From NCBI GenBank assembly GCA_003931895.1, contig RRZV01000092.1, positions 31,210 to 95,209 of the forward strand: 64,000 nt of DNA. The letters run 5' to 3'. The notes below the pieces were generated by a model. That model worked only from the letters and a program-made list of their open reading frames with translations, did not search any database and was not told where the DNA came from. A program made the position numbers and the translations under genes. This DNA is from Mesohalobacter salilacus (GTDB lineage Bacteria; Bacteroidota; Bacteroidia; Flavobacteriales; Flavobacteriaceae). Shown piece by piece: positions 35,887 through 44,102 of the stretch. Numbering within the stretch: position 1 is the stretch's first letter; every line of letters starts with the position of its first letter.

Positions 35887-37152
35887 ATGGAACTATTCGC
35901 ACTTGTCGATTGTAATAACTTTTACGCCTCTTGTGAGCGGGTATTTAACCCGGACCTCAATGGCAAACCTGTGGCTGTATTGTCTAATAATGACGGCTGT
36001 GTGATTGCGCGAAGCAACGAAGCCAAAGCACTTGGCATTCCTATGGGCGCACCAGCTTTTAAATACCAACCGATTTTTGAAAAGCACAAGGTTCATGTCT
36101 TTTCATCCAATTACGCTCTGTATGGCGATATGAGTCAACGAGTGATGAATACACTGTCGCAATTCACGCCCGATGTTGAGGTGTACAGCATTGACGAAGC
36201 TTTTCTTAAATTTTCAGGTTTCGAACATTTCAATTTAGAAACTTACGTACGCCATATCAAAGCCACAGTCGATAAACATACAGGCATTCCGGTGAGCATC
36301 GGTGTGGCGCCGACTAAAGCTTTGAGCAAAATTGCCAATAAAATTGCCAAAAAATTTGCAGATAAAACCGGAGGTGTTTATGTGATGCAAACCGAAACTC
36401 AACGTCTTAAAGCCTTGAAATGGCTCGACATACATGACGTTTGGGGTATCGGTCGCCAGCACGCCAATCGCCTCAAAGCTAAATCAGTCTTTAAGGCTTA
36501 TGATTTTATACAATTGCCAGACGATTGGGTGCGCAAACAGATGAGTGTTGTTGGACTACGACTCAAAAAAGAACTTGAAGGCCAACCCACTTTAGATTTA
36601 GAAGAAGTTGCTACCAAAAAAGCCATTGCCACCACACGCTCGTTTGACAAGCAGTACAGCGATTACAACATTATTCGCGAGCGCGTAAGCAGTTTTGCCA
36701 TCAGTTGTGGCGAAAAACTCAGGCGTCAACACAGCCATTGCCAAATGATTCATGTGTTTTTACGCACCAATAAGTTTCGGCAAGATTTGGCACAATATCA
36801 CCGCAGTACAATAGTAAAAACCGAATACCCGACCAATTCCAGTATAGACTTGGTAAAATATGCTGTAAAAGCCCTCGATAAAATTTACAAACCCGAATAC
36901 CAATACAAAAAAGCAGGGGTGATCGTGATGGAACTCCAACCCGAAAACACCGAGCAACTCAGTTTGTTTTCTCAAAAAAACCCAAAACACCATCAACTTA
37001 TGCAGCACATCGATCATCTTAATAGAAGCATCGGTCGGCATAAGGTCAAGTTTGGTAGTCAAGATTTAGGTCGCGTGTGGAAAATGCGTCAAGAACGATT
37101 GTCACAGCGTTATAGCACCACGATTAGTGAAAGTATTGTGGTCAAAGTTTAA
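35887..37152 (+). CDS. umuC: UmuC-type Y-family DNA polymerase
   Basis: 421 residues, full length. Catalytic subunit of the error-prone polymerase V. Metal-binding Asp in LVDCNNFYASCER and the palm pair in VYSIDEAFLKF are present; steric-gate and finger region NNDGCVIARSNEAKALGI, then little-finger domain. The C-terminal end contains ENTEQLSLF, a QLxLF-type beta-clamp-binding motif. Makes translesion synthesis with the adjacent UmuD. Confidence 0.95.
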   Translation: MELFALVDCNNFYASCERVFNPDLNGKPVAVLSNNDGCVIARSNEAKALGIPMGAPAFKYQPIFEKHKVHVFSSNYALYGDMSQRVMNTLSQFTPDVEVYSIDEAFLKFSGFEHFNLETYVRHIKATVDKHTGIPVSIGVAPTKALSKIANKIAKKFADKTGGVYVMQTETQRLKALKWLDIHDVWGIGRQHANRLKAKSVFKAYDFIQLPDDWVRKQMSVVGLRLKKELEGQPTLDLEEVATKKAIATTRSFDKQYSDYNIIRERVSSFAISCGEKLRRQHSHCQMIHVFLRTNKFRQDLAQYHRSTIVKTEYPTNSSIDLVKYAVKALDKIYKPEYQYKKAGVIVMELQPENTEQLSLFSQKNPKHHQLMQHIDHLNRSIGRHKVKFGSQDLGRVWKMRQERLSQRYSTTISESIVVKV

Positions 37153-37208
37153 AATAATTTGGGGCTTTCACACCTTAGGGCGTGACCGGGCTTTCGGCAC
37201 TCGCTTTC

Positions 37209-37225
37209 CCACGCTTATGGCGTGG
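37209..37225. repeat. Short GC-rich hairpin
   Basis: CCACGC-TTATG-GCGTGG, within a GC-rich tract (about 37160-37262) that differs in base composition from the surrounding genes. It can serve as a terminator-like structure after umuC although it lacks a T-run. Confidence 0.4.
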
Positions 37226-37292
37226 CAAGAGCTCAAACAAAGCCTCAATCCCTAAGCCAGAGCTACGGACTATAAAAAAATACAAACAACAA

Positions 37293-37340
37293 TAAACCAT
37301 CAGTTGAAGTCAATTCAGACACTAAAACCAATGGTTTATT
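37293..37340. repeat. Inverted repeat with long loop
   Basis: AATAAACCAT (37293-37302) and ATGGTTTATT (37331-37340) are exact inverse copies with a 28-base loop, directly left of the 125-base repeat element. Function unknown. Confidence 0.45.
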
Positions 37341-37343
37341 AAA

Positions 37344-37468
37344 AACCTGAGTTCAATTTGTTATCATCCAAATTACAGTTATGATTGTCAGGTCGAGCGC
37401 AGTCGAGATGTCAGGTCGAGCGCAGTCGAGACCCCTATTTTAGAGATTTTTAAAATCGAACTCAGGTT
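37344..37468. repeat. 125-bp element with 11-bp inverted ends and inner tandem repeat
   Basis: Ends are AACCTGAGTTC (37344-37354) and GAACTCAGGTT (37458-37468). Inside, a 23-base unit containing GGTCGAGCGCAGTCGAG is repeated twice without change (37386-37408, 37409-37431). The unit is GC-rich compared with its setting. It looks like a small non-autonomous mobile or REP-like element; there is no coding capacity. Confidence 0.6.
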
Positions 37469-37485
37469 ATAAAACATAGTAAAAA

Positions 37486-37818
37486 CTACTTCTGTGTCAA
37501 CACCAGATTATTACAAACCACTTCAGTTACATAGCGCTTGTCACCCTCTTTAGTTTCATAAGAGCGTGTCGTGAGTTTACCGCCGATAAGCACTTCTTGA
37601 CCTTTAGTAACGTGATTTTCGATAATGTCTGCTGTTTTACCCCAAGCCACGATATTATGCCAGTCGGTGTTTTCTACTTTTTTACCTTTAGCGGTGGTGT
37701 AATAATCATTGGTAGCTAAACTGAATTTAGCCAGTTTTTTACCAGAATCCAGATTTTTAATTTCCGGATCTTGACCTAATCTTCCCATGAGTTGTACTTG
37801 GTTACGTAAATTATTCAT
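37486..37818 (-). CDS. ssb: Short single-stranded DNA-binding protein
   Basis: 110 residues, one OB fold (LRNQVQLMGRLGQDPEIK, DWHNIVAWGKTADIIENHV, GQEVLIGGKLTTRSY). It stops directly after the fold (…NNLVLTQK). The flexible linker and the acidic DDDIPF-like tail that main SSBs use to recruit partners are missing. So it is probably an accessory paralogue, perhaps linked to repair (umuDC next door) or to mobile DNA. A second full-length ssb is expected elsewhere in the genome. Confidence 0.9.
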   Translation of the reverse strand: MNNLRNQVQLMGRLGQDPEIKNLDSGKKLAKFSLATNDYYTTAKGKKVENTDWHNIVAWGKTADIIENHVTKGQEVLIGGKLTTRSYETKEGDKRYVTEVVCNNLVLTQK

Positions 37819-37939
37819 AATATAAAATTCAGGTTAAACATAAAACCGATTTAGATTATCCAAATCAGCGCCGCAACAAAACGACAGGACAAAGATGAAA
37901 TAGGAGGGAGGTTATATTCGGTAAATAAACATCTACTTT

Positions 37940-37961
37940 CGTTTACTTCTATTTGTAAACG
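37940..37961. promoter_or_regulatory. Inverted repeat upstream of ssb
   Basis: CGTTTAC-TTCTATTT-GTAAACG, a 7-base dyad 120 bases upstream of the leftward ssb gene and 220 bases before the restriction gene. It may be a regulator site for either gene. The remainder of the 37819-38080 gap is AT-rich and shows no gene. Confidence 0.35.
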
Positions 37962-38080
37962 TTTGTATACGAATAAAATATTGAATTATAATTATTTAAA
38001 AACTTAAGCTATTTTAATGTTTTGTTTAAAAAGTTTTATATTTGTTGGTATATAATAGTTGGGCAACATACAAAAAGCCC

Positions 38081-38162
38081 ACCGCACAAACAGCACATTT
38101 GGTTTTTGCCGACACGCAAAGCCAACGCTGAAAAACCAAAAGAGCTGTTTTTTGCCAACGCT
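38081..38162. repeat. Hairpin repeat at the left border of the restriction locus
   Basis: Contains ACCGCACAA (38081-38089), CAGC-aca-TTTGGTTTTT (38091-38107) pairing with AAAAACCAAA-aga-GCTG (38131-38147), and GCCAACGCT twice (38121-38129, 38154-38162). These motifs recur at 26757-26798 and 43241-43283. It ends 22 bases before the restriction-modification ATG. Confidence 0.55.
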
Positions 38163-38184
38163 CGGACAGAAATTGAATGAATAA

Positions 38185-41100
38185 ATGACATTAGAACAAT
38201 ATATTGACAACTTAGACAAAAGGTACAGACTCGGAAACGCAACCGAACATACTTTTCGTGGCGACTTACAGCAACTTTTGGAAAGTTTGGTGCCGACTAT
38301 CAGAGCGACCAACGAACCGAAAAGACAAAGTTGCGGAGCACCTGACTACATTTTGACTAAAAAAGATATTCCTGTTGGATTTATTGAAGCTAAAGACATT
38401 GGCGACAAAGACCTTGACGGAGCAAAGAAAACAGGAAACAAAGAGCAGTTTGACCGCTACAAGGCTTCTCTAAACAATCTGATTTTTACGGACTACATCA
38501 ACTTTCATCTGTACCGAGAAGGCGAATTTATTACCAAAATTTCCATTGCAGAAATTACGGACAAAGGAATAAAACCATTGCCTGAGAACTTTGGAAACTT
38601 TGAAAATCTGATAAAAGATTTTTGCGTTCACGTTGGACAAACGATAAAAAGCTCAAAAAAATTAGCAGAAATGATGGCGGGCAAAGCCCGCCTTCTTTCT
38701 GATATTATTGAGAAGTCGTTGACTAGTGATGAAGAAAATCAAGAAAACAGTACGCTGAAGGAGCAAATGTTAGCTTTCAAGCAAATTTTGATTCACGACA
38801 TTACGCCACAAGGTTTTGCAGACGTTTACGCTCAAACCATTGCTTACGGAATGTTTGCGGCTCGTTTGCACGACCCTACTTTGGATAATTTTAGCAGACA
38901 AGAAGCAGCTGAACTGATTCCAAAATCAAATCCTTTTTTGCGAAAACTCTTTGGCTACATTGCAGGTCCAGACATAGACGACAGAATTAAATGGGTAGTA
39001 GAAAACCTTTCAGAAATCTTTTTGGCGTGTAACGTAGAAGAAATTTTAAAAAACTATGGGAAATCAACTAAAATGGAAGACCCGATTATCCATTTTTACG
39101 AAACTTTCCTAAGCGAATACGACCCAAAATTGCGTAAATCTCGTGGCGTTTGGTACACACCGCAACCCGTTGTAAATTTCATTGTTCGAGCAGTTGACGA
39201 CATTCTAAAAACGGAATTTGATTTACCGCAAGGACTTGCCGACACCAGCAAAACAAGCATAAAAGTAAACACCCAAACCGCAGACAAACGTTCGGCAACA
39301 GGTTACAAACAAATGGAGCAAGAAGTACACAAAGTACAGATTCTTGACCCAGCCACAGGAACAGGAACTTTTTTGGCAGAAGTGGTAAAACACATTCACA
39401 AAAAATTTCAAGGACAACAAGGCATTTGGAGCAATTATGTAGAAACGCATTTATTGCCTCGTTTAAACGGTTTTGAGTTGCTAATGGCGAGTTATGCAAT
39501 GGCACATTTAAAGTTGGATTTACTATTGACCGAAACAGGATTTAAACCAACAACCAACCAACGATTTAAAGTTTACTTGACGAATAGTTTAGAAGAACAC
39601 CACCAAGACACAGGAACTTTATTTGCAAATTGGCTGAGTACAGAAGCTAATGAAGCTAACCACATCAAACGAGATACACCTGTAATGTGTGTTATTGGAA
39701 ATCCGCCTTATGCTGTAAGTAGCACAAATAAAAACGATTGGATACAAGATTTAATTTCTGACTACAAGAAAAATCTCAATGAACGTAAAATCAATTTGGA
39801 TGATGATTACATCAAATTCATTCGCTATGGACAACATTATATCGATAAAAATGGAAGTGGCGTTTTGGCTTACATTTCAAATAATAGCTTTATAGACGGA
39901 ATTACACACCGCCAAATGCGTAAACACCTCTTAGAGACTTTTGATAAAATTTACATATTGGATTTACACGGAAATGCCAAGAAAAAAGAAGTTTGCCCTG
40001 ATGGAAGTCCTGATAAAAATGTCTTTGATATTATGCAAGGTGTTTCAATAAATATATTTGTAAAAACAGGTCAAAAAAAGAAAACAGAATTAGGCGAAGT
40101 TTTTCATTTTGATTTGCAAGGAAAAAGGAATTACAAATATGAAACCCTTAACGCCTCAAGTATTTCAGAAATAAAATGGACAAAACTTGCTTTTAAAAAA
40201 CCTTATTACTTTTTCGTTCCGAAAGATTTTGAATCTGAAGAAATTTACAAACAAGGTTTTAAAATAGATAATCTCTTTCAAGTAAATAACTCAGGTGTTT
40301 CAACTGATAGGGATTCATTGTTTCTTGATGATAACACAAATAGGCTATCAGAAAGAATAAATATTCTTCTCAAGGGAGAGTATGAGTCAAAATTCAAAGA
40401 TGAATTTAACGTAAAGGATAGTAGTGGTTATCCATTACTTAAACGTATTTCAAAAAAAGAATTTTCTTCTGAATTTATTATAGACTATCACTATCGTCCT
40501 TTCGATATTAAAAAGATATATTTTGATAAAACAATAATTAGCAGGCCTGCAAAGGGCATTTCTAATCACTTTAATAAGAAGAACATTTATTTAATCGTCC
40601 CACGTCAAGTAAATAAAGAGTTTCATCATATTTTTTCAAGTAGATTAATATGTGATAGTAATATTACTTCAAGTGCACGTTTATTTGGTGCGGGAAAACT
40701 ATTTCCACTTTACCTCTATTCAGAAACTAACGGACAACAAACGATTGAACAAACAGAAGAAAGAACACCAAATCTAAAAACTGAAATCGTCAATCAAATA
40801 GCAGAGAATTTAGGTTTGACTTTCACCAACGAGAAAGAAACCACCGAAGAGACTTTTGCCCCAATTGACATTTTAGATTACATCTATGCGGTTTTGCATT
40901 CGCCAAGCTACCGAGAGAAATACAAAGAGTTTTTAAAAATTGATTTCCCAAGAGTGCCATATCCAAAAGACCAAGACACTTTTTGGCAATTGGTAAAATT
41001 GGGCGGAGAAATACGCCAAATTCATTTGTTGGAAAGTCCAAAAGTGGAGCAATACATTACGCAATATCCAATAGATGGCGATAATGAAGTGACCCGCAAA

Positions 41101-41364
41101 ATCACAAAAGGTAGTCCAGGCTACGTTGCTGATTCAGAAACTTTCGGAAAAGTTTTCATCAACGATACGCAGTATTTTGACAATGTCCCGCAAGTTGCTT
41201 GGGAGTTTTATATTGGCGGTTATCAACCCGCCCAAAAATGGCTCAAAGACCGTAAAGACCGAAAATTGGAGTTTGACGATATTTTGCATTATCAAAAAAT
41301 CATTGTCGCCCTTTCAGAAACGGACAGACTGATGAAAGAGATTGATAAAATTGAAATCATCTAA
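38185..41364 (+). CDS. Type ISP-like restriction-modification protein without helicase
   Basis: 1059 residues in one chain. N-terminal PD-(D/E)xK nuclease: Glu21, Asp54 (CGAPDYIL) and Glu68-Ala-Lys70 (GFIEAK). Central N6-adenine methyltransferase: SAM motif DPATGTGTFLAEV near residue 387 and catalytic NPPY (VIGNPPYAVS) near 506. C-terminal part ends in FYIGGYQPAQKWLKDRKDR, the target-recognition region of type ISP enzymes. Type ISP proteins normally also carry a helicase and are ~1550 residues; none is seen here, so the layout is closer to type IIG. It should both methylate and cut at its own recognition site. Followed after 13 bases by the DUF4209 gene. Confidence 0.87.
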   Translation: MTLEQYIDNLDKRYRLGNATEHTFRGDLQQLLESLVPTIRATNEPKRQSCGAPDYILTKKDIPVGFIEAKDIGDKDLDGAKKTGNKEQFDRYKASLNNLIFTDYINFHLYREGEFITKISIAEITDKGIKPLPENFGNFENLIKDFCVHVGQTIKSSKKLAEMMAGKARLLSDIIEKSLTSDEENQENSTLKEQMLAFKQILIHDITPQGFADVYAQTIAYGMFAARLHDPTLDNFSRQEAAELIPKSNPFLRKLFGYIAGPDIDDRIKWVVENLSEIFLACNVEEILKNYGKSTKMEDPIIHFYETFLSEYDPKLRKSRGVWYTPQPVVNFIVRAVDDILKTEFDLPQGLADTSKTSIKVNTQTADKRSATGYKQMEQEVHKVQILDPATGTGTFLAEVVKHIHKKFQGQQGIWSNYVETHLLPRLNGFELLMASYAMAHLKLDLLLTETGFKPTTNQRFKVYLTNSLEEHHQDTGTLFANWLSTEANEANHIKRDTPVMCVIGNPPYAVSSTNKNDWIQDLISDYKKNLNERKINLDDDYIKFIRYGQHYIDKNGSGVLAYISNNSFIDGITHRQMRKHLLETFDKIYILDLHGNAKKKEVCPDGSPDKNVFDIMQGVSINIFVKTGQKKKTELGEVFHFDLQGKRNYKYETLNASSISEIKWTKLAFKKPYYFFVPKDFESEEIYKQGFKIDNLFQVNNSGVSTDRDSLFLDDNTNRLSERINILLKGEYESKFKDEFNVKDSSGYPLLKRISKKEFSSEFIIDYHYRPFDIKKIYFDKTIISRPAKGISNHFNKKNIYLIVPRQVNKEFHHIFSSRLICDSNITSSARLFGAGKLFPLYLYSETNGQQTIEQTEERTPNLKTEIVNQIAENLGLTFTNEKETTEETFAPIDILDYIYAVLHSPSYREKYKEFLKIDFPRVPYPKDQDTFWQLVKLGGEIRQIHLLESPKVEQYITQYPIDGDNEVTRKITKGSPGYVADSETFGKVFINDTQYFDNVPQVAWEFYIGGYQPAQKWLKDRKDRKLEFDDILHYQKIIVALSETDRLMKEIDKIEII

Positions 41365-41377
41365 ACCCTACTACAAA

Positions 41378-43153
41378 ATGGATTTTAAGAATTTAGATGA
41401 ATATTACGAATACCTAGAAAATGATACCAATTTCCAGTATTTAGATTTAAACACGTATAAATACATAACGGCTTTACGAGATAAAATTGAAGATGAAAAC
41501 ACGAAAAAGTTATGTTCGTATGAATTATTTTTTGCTGACTTTTCCATTGAAGAAGGTAAACATATTCTAAAATTCCAAAGCGGTGCAAATGCTTATCCAA
41601 CATTAGAGCTTTTTGATGACAATTTTGATTACATCAAAACACGAGCAAATAAAGTACAAAACCCAAAATACAAAGCAAAATACAATCATCTACTTTGGTT
41701 AAGTCCACAGAAACACATTGATTTTGCCAAAGAAGCAATTGAAAGTTATTTATCGCTTCTAAAAAATTCTTCGTTTTCAGTTGATGATAATTTGCAATGC
41801 TTGTCATTTGGTAAATACTTCAAAAATCTTTTTATCCTTAGCCAAACTGTAAACTACAAAAAGGATGAAATTATAAGTTATTTGATTTCGCTTTTGGAAA
41901 GTGATAAACTAAACGATTTTACAAAATATTCTTTGATGGATTTTATCATTGAAAATAGCAAAAAAATAGATTCTTTAATTACTCAAAAATTCTTTGATTA
42001 CTCAAAAAACAAGATTTCTGATTTAGACGAAAGGGTTTTAGAAAGCTATTTAAAATTACTCGTGATTCTTAGTCGAAAACTAAACCTTAAGGATGAAATA
42101 TATGAATTTCACGAAAAGTTAGGAGACTATCACATATCACAACTCGAAAATGAAAAAAACAAAGGTTTTATTGCTCATCACTATTACACAAACGCTTTAG
42201 AAGAATATAAAAAGGCTAATAATAAAGAAAAGATTGAACAAACTGCTGTTTTATTAGAGCAAGCGAAAAAGACCATTGACCTTAAAAAAGTTTCATTTGA
42301 ATTGGAAGACGAGAAATATAATAAGCTTTTAAACCAATGGTAGAATTCTACTAAAGAAAAAGCTACACAATTAATCGAAAACGGAAATGCTAAGGATATT
42401 TACGGTTATTTGATTTTAGATAATTTACTACCTAAAGCGGCTGTCTTGAATGAAGAAATAAAACCAGTTATGCTTGATTTAGTTTCAACAATGACATTTG
42501 ACATTAACAAAAACGTCAGTAAAAATAAATCAGGTGTTATTAATTCCTATTCAATACATATAAATAATTTTTCCATCAATCACATTTGGCTTGTTGTTTC
42601 AAAAGGAATTAAAAGTGGTAAAATTTCCTTTGAAAGTTTAATCGATTACTTAAAAAATGATTCTTGGTATGGTCAAGATTTCACTTACATAGATTCAAAT
42701 AACGAAACACAAGGTTTTAATTGGATTGAGCTACTTTCACCATCTCTGCAAAGCTTTTTCGTTCAAACAGAAATTGATTTAAAAACAAACAATCATAATC
42801 CACAAGGCTACATATTAGCAATAGACAGTTTGGTATTGAAATTTGAAGGTCTATTGCGTGAATTCTCAAGAATGATTGGTGCTCAGACAATAGAAATAAA
42901 AGACAATGGTACAGAAGAAAGGATTGGTTTCGACAAATTATTGGATAATGAAAAATTAAAGGCATTGATTCCTGAAGATGATATTGCCTTTTTTAAATTT
43001 CTTTTCACATCAAGCGGAATGAATTTGAGAAACAATGTTGCTCATTGCTTTTTTACAACTAAGAATTACACATCAGCAGTTATGCTATTGCTAATTGTTG
43101 CATTATTAAGACTTGGTAATTATGAACTTAAAACGAAAGAAAAAGAATCTTAA
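41378..43153 (+). pseudogene. DUF4209 protein with HEPN-like motif, split by an in-frame TAG
   Basis: ATG 41378 opens a frame that runs to 42341-42343, where NQW is followed by TAG. The same frame then continues without another stop to 43153, giving about 591 residues in total. The N-terminal half is all-helical; the C-terminal half has the DUF4209 block SSGMNLRNNVAHCFF. RNNVAH (Arg codon 43028, His codon 43043) matches the R-x4-H RNase motif of HEPN domains. The gene follows the restriction gene by 13 bases and may be a partner or sensor in the same defence unit. The stop suggests recent inactivation or two separate chains; a start for the second half at TTG 42410 is weak. Confidence 0.72.
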
Positions 43154-43184
43154 ATGAAAAAGCCAACGTATAAAGCCATACACA

Positions 43185-43283
43185 TTGGCAAGTCGCACCA
43201 GCCGACACACAAGCCAAAACTTGCCAAAGAGTATGTCTTTGCCAACGCTGAAACACGACCGAAAAAAAAGTACGACCGCACAA
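43185..43283. repeat. Hairpin repeat at the right border of the restriction locus
   Basis: TTGGCAAGT (43185-43193) pairs exactly with ACTTGCCAA (43219-43227). GCCAACGCT (43241-43249) and ACCGCACAA (43275-43283) follow, the same motifs as at the left border and beside the purA island. An open frame runs through here (from 43154) but only by chance. Confidence 0.55.
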
Positions 43284-43318
43284 CAATGGCTATACGTAAT
43301 GCGGGCGAAGGTGCTGAT

Positions 43319-43796
43319 ATGAAAAAACAGCGAATTTATTTGGACACATCAGTTTTCGGTGGATACTATGATAACGAATTTCAAGAATTCACAAAACCAC
43401 TTTTTGAAAGAATAAAGGATGGAGATTTTAAAGTGCTTCTTTCTGCGGTTTTACAAAAGGAACTCGAACCAGCACCTGAAAAAATAGTTAAACTCATAAC
43501 TGATTTAAAAAACTGAGTATACTGAATTTTTGGACGAAGATGATGATGTTGTTGAATTAGCAACTGAATATATTGCAGAAAAAGTTGTTGGACAAACAAG
43601 TTATGCAGACTGTCTTCATATTGCATTAGCAACAATAAACAAAGCTGATTTACTTGTTAGTTGGTCCCGATAATTTCGGGATAAGTATATTGTAAATATA
43701 GAGCGAATACGAGGCTATAATTCCATTAATATAAAAAATGGATATAAACAATTGGAAAATCGCTCACCAAGAGATTTAATGAATTATGGAAACTAA
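43319..43796 (+). pseudogene. PIN-domain toxin with two lesions
   Basis: ATG 43319 gives MKKQRIYLDTSVFGGYYDNEF, a PIN-domain start, up to TGA 43514. The protein resumes one base later (EYTEFLDEDDDVVELATEYI…SYADCLHIALATIN). Loss of one A from the six-A run at 43507-43512 would rejoin it. Further on, a 17-base hairpin (43665-43681) brings an in-frame TAA after LLVSW; the normal end (KYIVNIERIRGYNSINIKNGYKQLE) follows. Restored length is about 158 residues. It overlaps the downstream antitoxin gene by 11 bases, toxin first. Confidence 0.82.
43665..43681. repeat. Hairpin inserted in the PIN toxin gene
   Basis: TCCCGA-TAATT-TCGGGA. It lies in place of the one or two residues usually found between LVSW and the KYIVN-like segment of this toxin type, keeps the frame (18 bases with the next T) and supplies a TAA at 43671. 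It looks like a tiny palindromic insertion. Confidence 0.6.
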
Positions 43797-43941
43797 AACA
43801 AAAAAAGATTTTGACGCTGTCAAGTTTGCAAGAGACCAAAAAGACAAATTAAGTGAAATTTTATCTAAAATGTCAAAACAGGAAATAGTAGCTTACTTTA
43901 AAAAAATTAGATTAGAAAGTCGGATAAAGCCCAGTGCCTAA
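43786..43941 (+). CDS. Antitoxin for the broken PIN toxin
   Basis: 51-residue charged helical protein (METKTKKDFDAVKFARDQ… ending …SRIKPSA). The ATG overlaps the toxin's last 11 bases, the toxin-first order known for this PIN subtype. The partner is damaged, so it is an orphan antitoxin. Its length and overlap make it a real gene, though nothing in the sequence proves binding. Confidence 0.72.
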   Translation: METKTKKDFDAVKFARDQKDKLSEILSKMSKQEIVAYFKKIRLESRIKPSA

Positions 43942-44020
43942 TCGCAAACTGATCAAATTTAAGTCTCACTTCATATCAACTCTCTAAAAAAAACAAACCC
44001 CAAAAATTTCTATTAACTTT

Positions 44021-44088
44021 AAACCCATAAACCCATAAACCCATAAACCCATAAACTCATAAACCCATAAACTCATAAACTCATAAAC
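44021..44088. repeat. 8-bp tandem repeat, 8.5 copies
   Basis: AAACCCAT repeated eight times, three of them as AAACTCAT, plus a final AAAC. It ends 14 bases before the ATG of the HI0933-type gene. Copy-number changes by slippage would shift the distance between any promoter and the gene in steps of eight bases. Confidence 0.9.
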
Positions 44089-44102
44089 ATTAGACTTAAC
44101 CT

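Noticed and set aside
41342..41377. Earlier TTG start of the DUF4209 gene
   Set aside because: It lies inside the restriction gene's last codons. ATG 41378 gives a normal start 13 bases after that gene.
43154..43318. N-terminal extension of the PIN toxin frame
   Set aside because: The 55 codons cover a hairpin repeat with the shared border motifs. PIN-domain similarity begins only at ATG 43319.
44021..44088. Possible CRISPR array
   Set aside because: The repeat is 8 bases with no spacers, and there are no cas genes. It is a simple tandem repeat.
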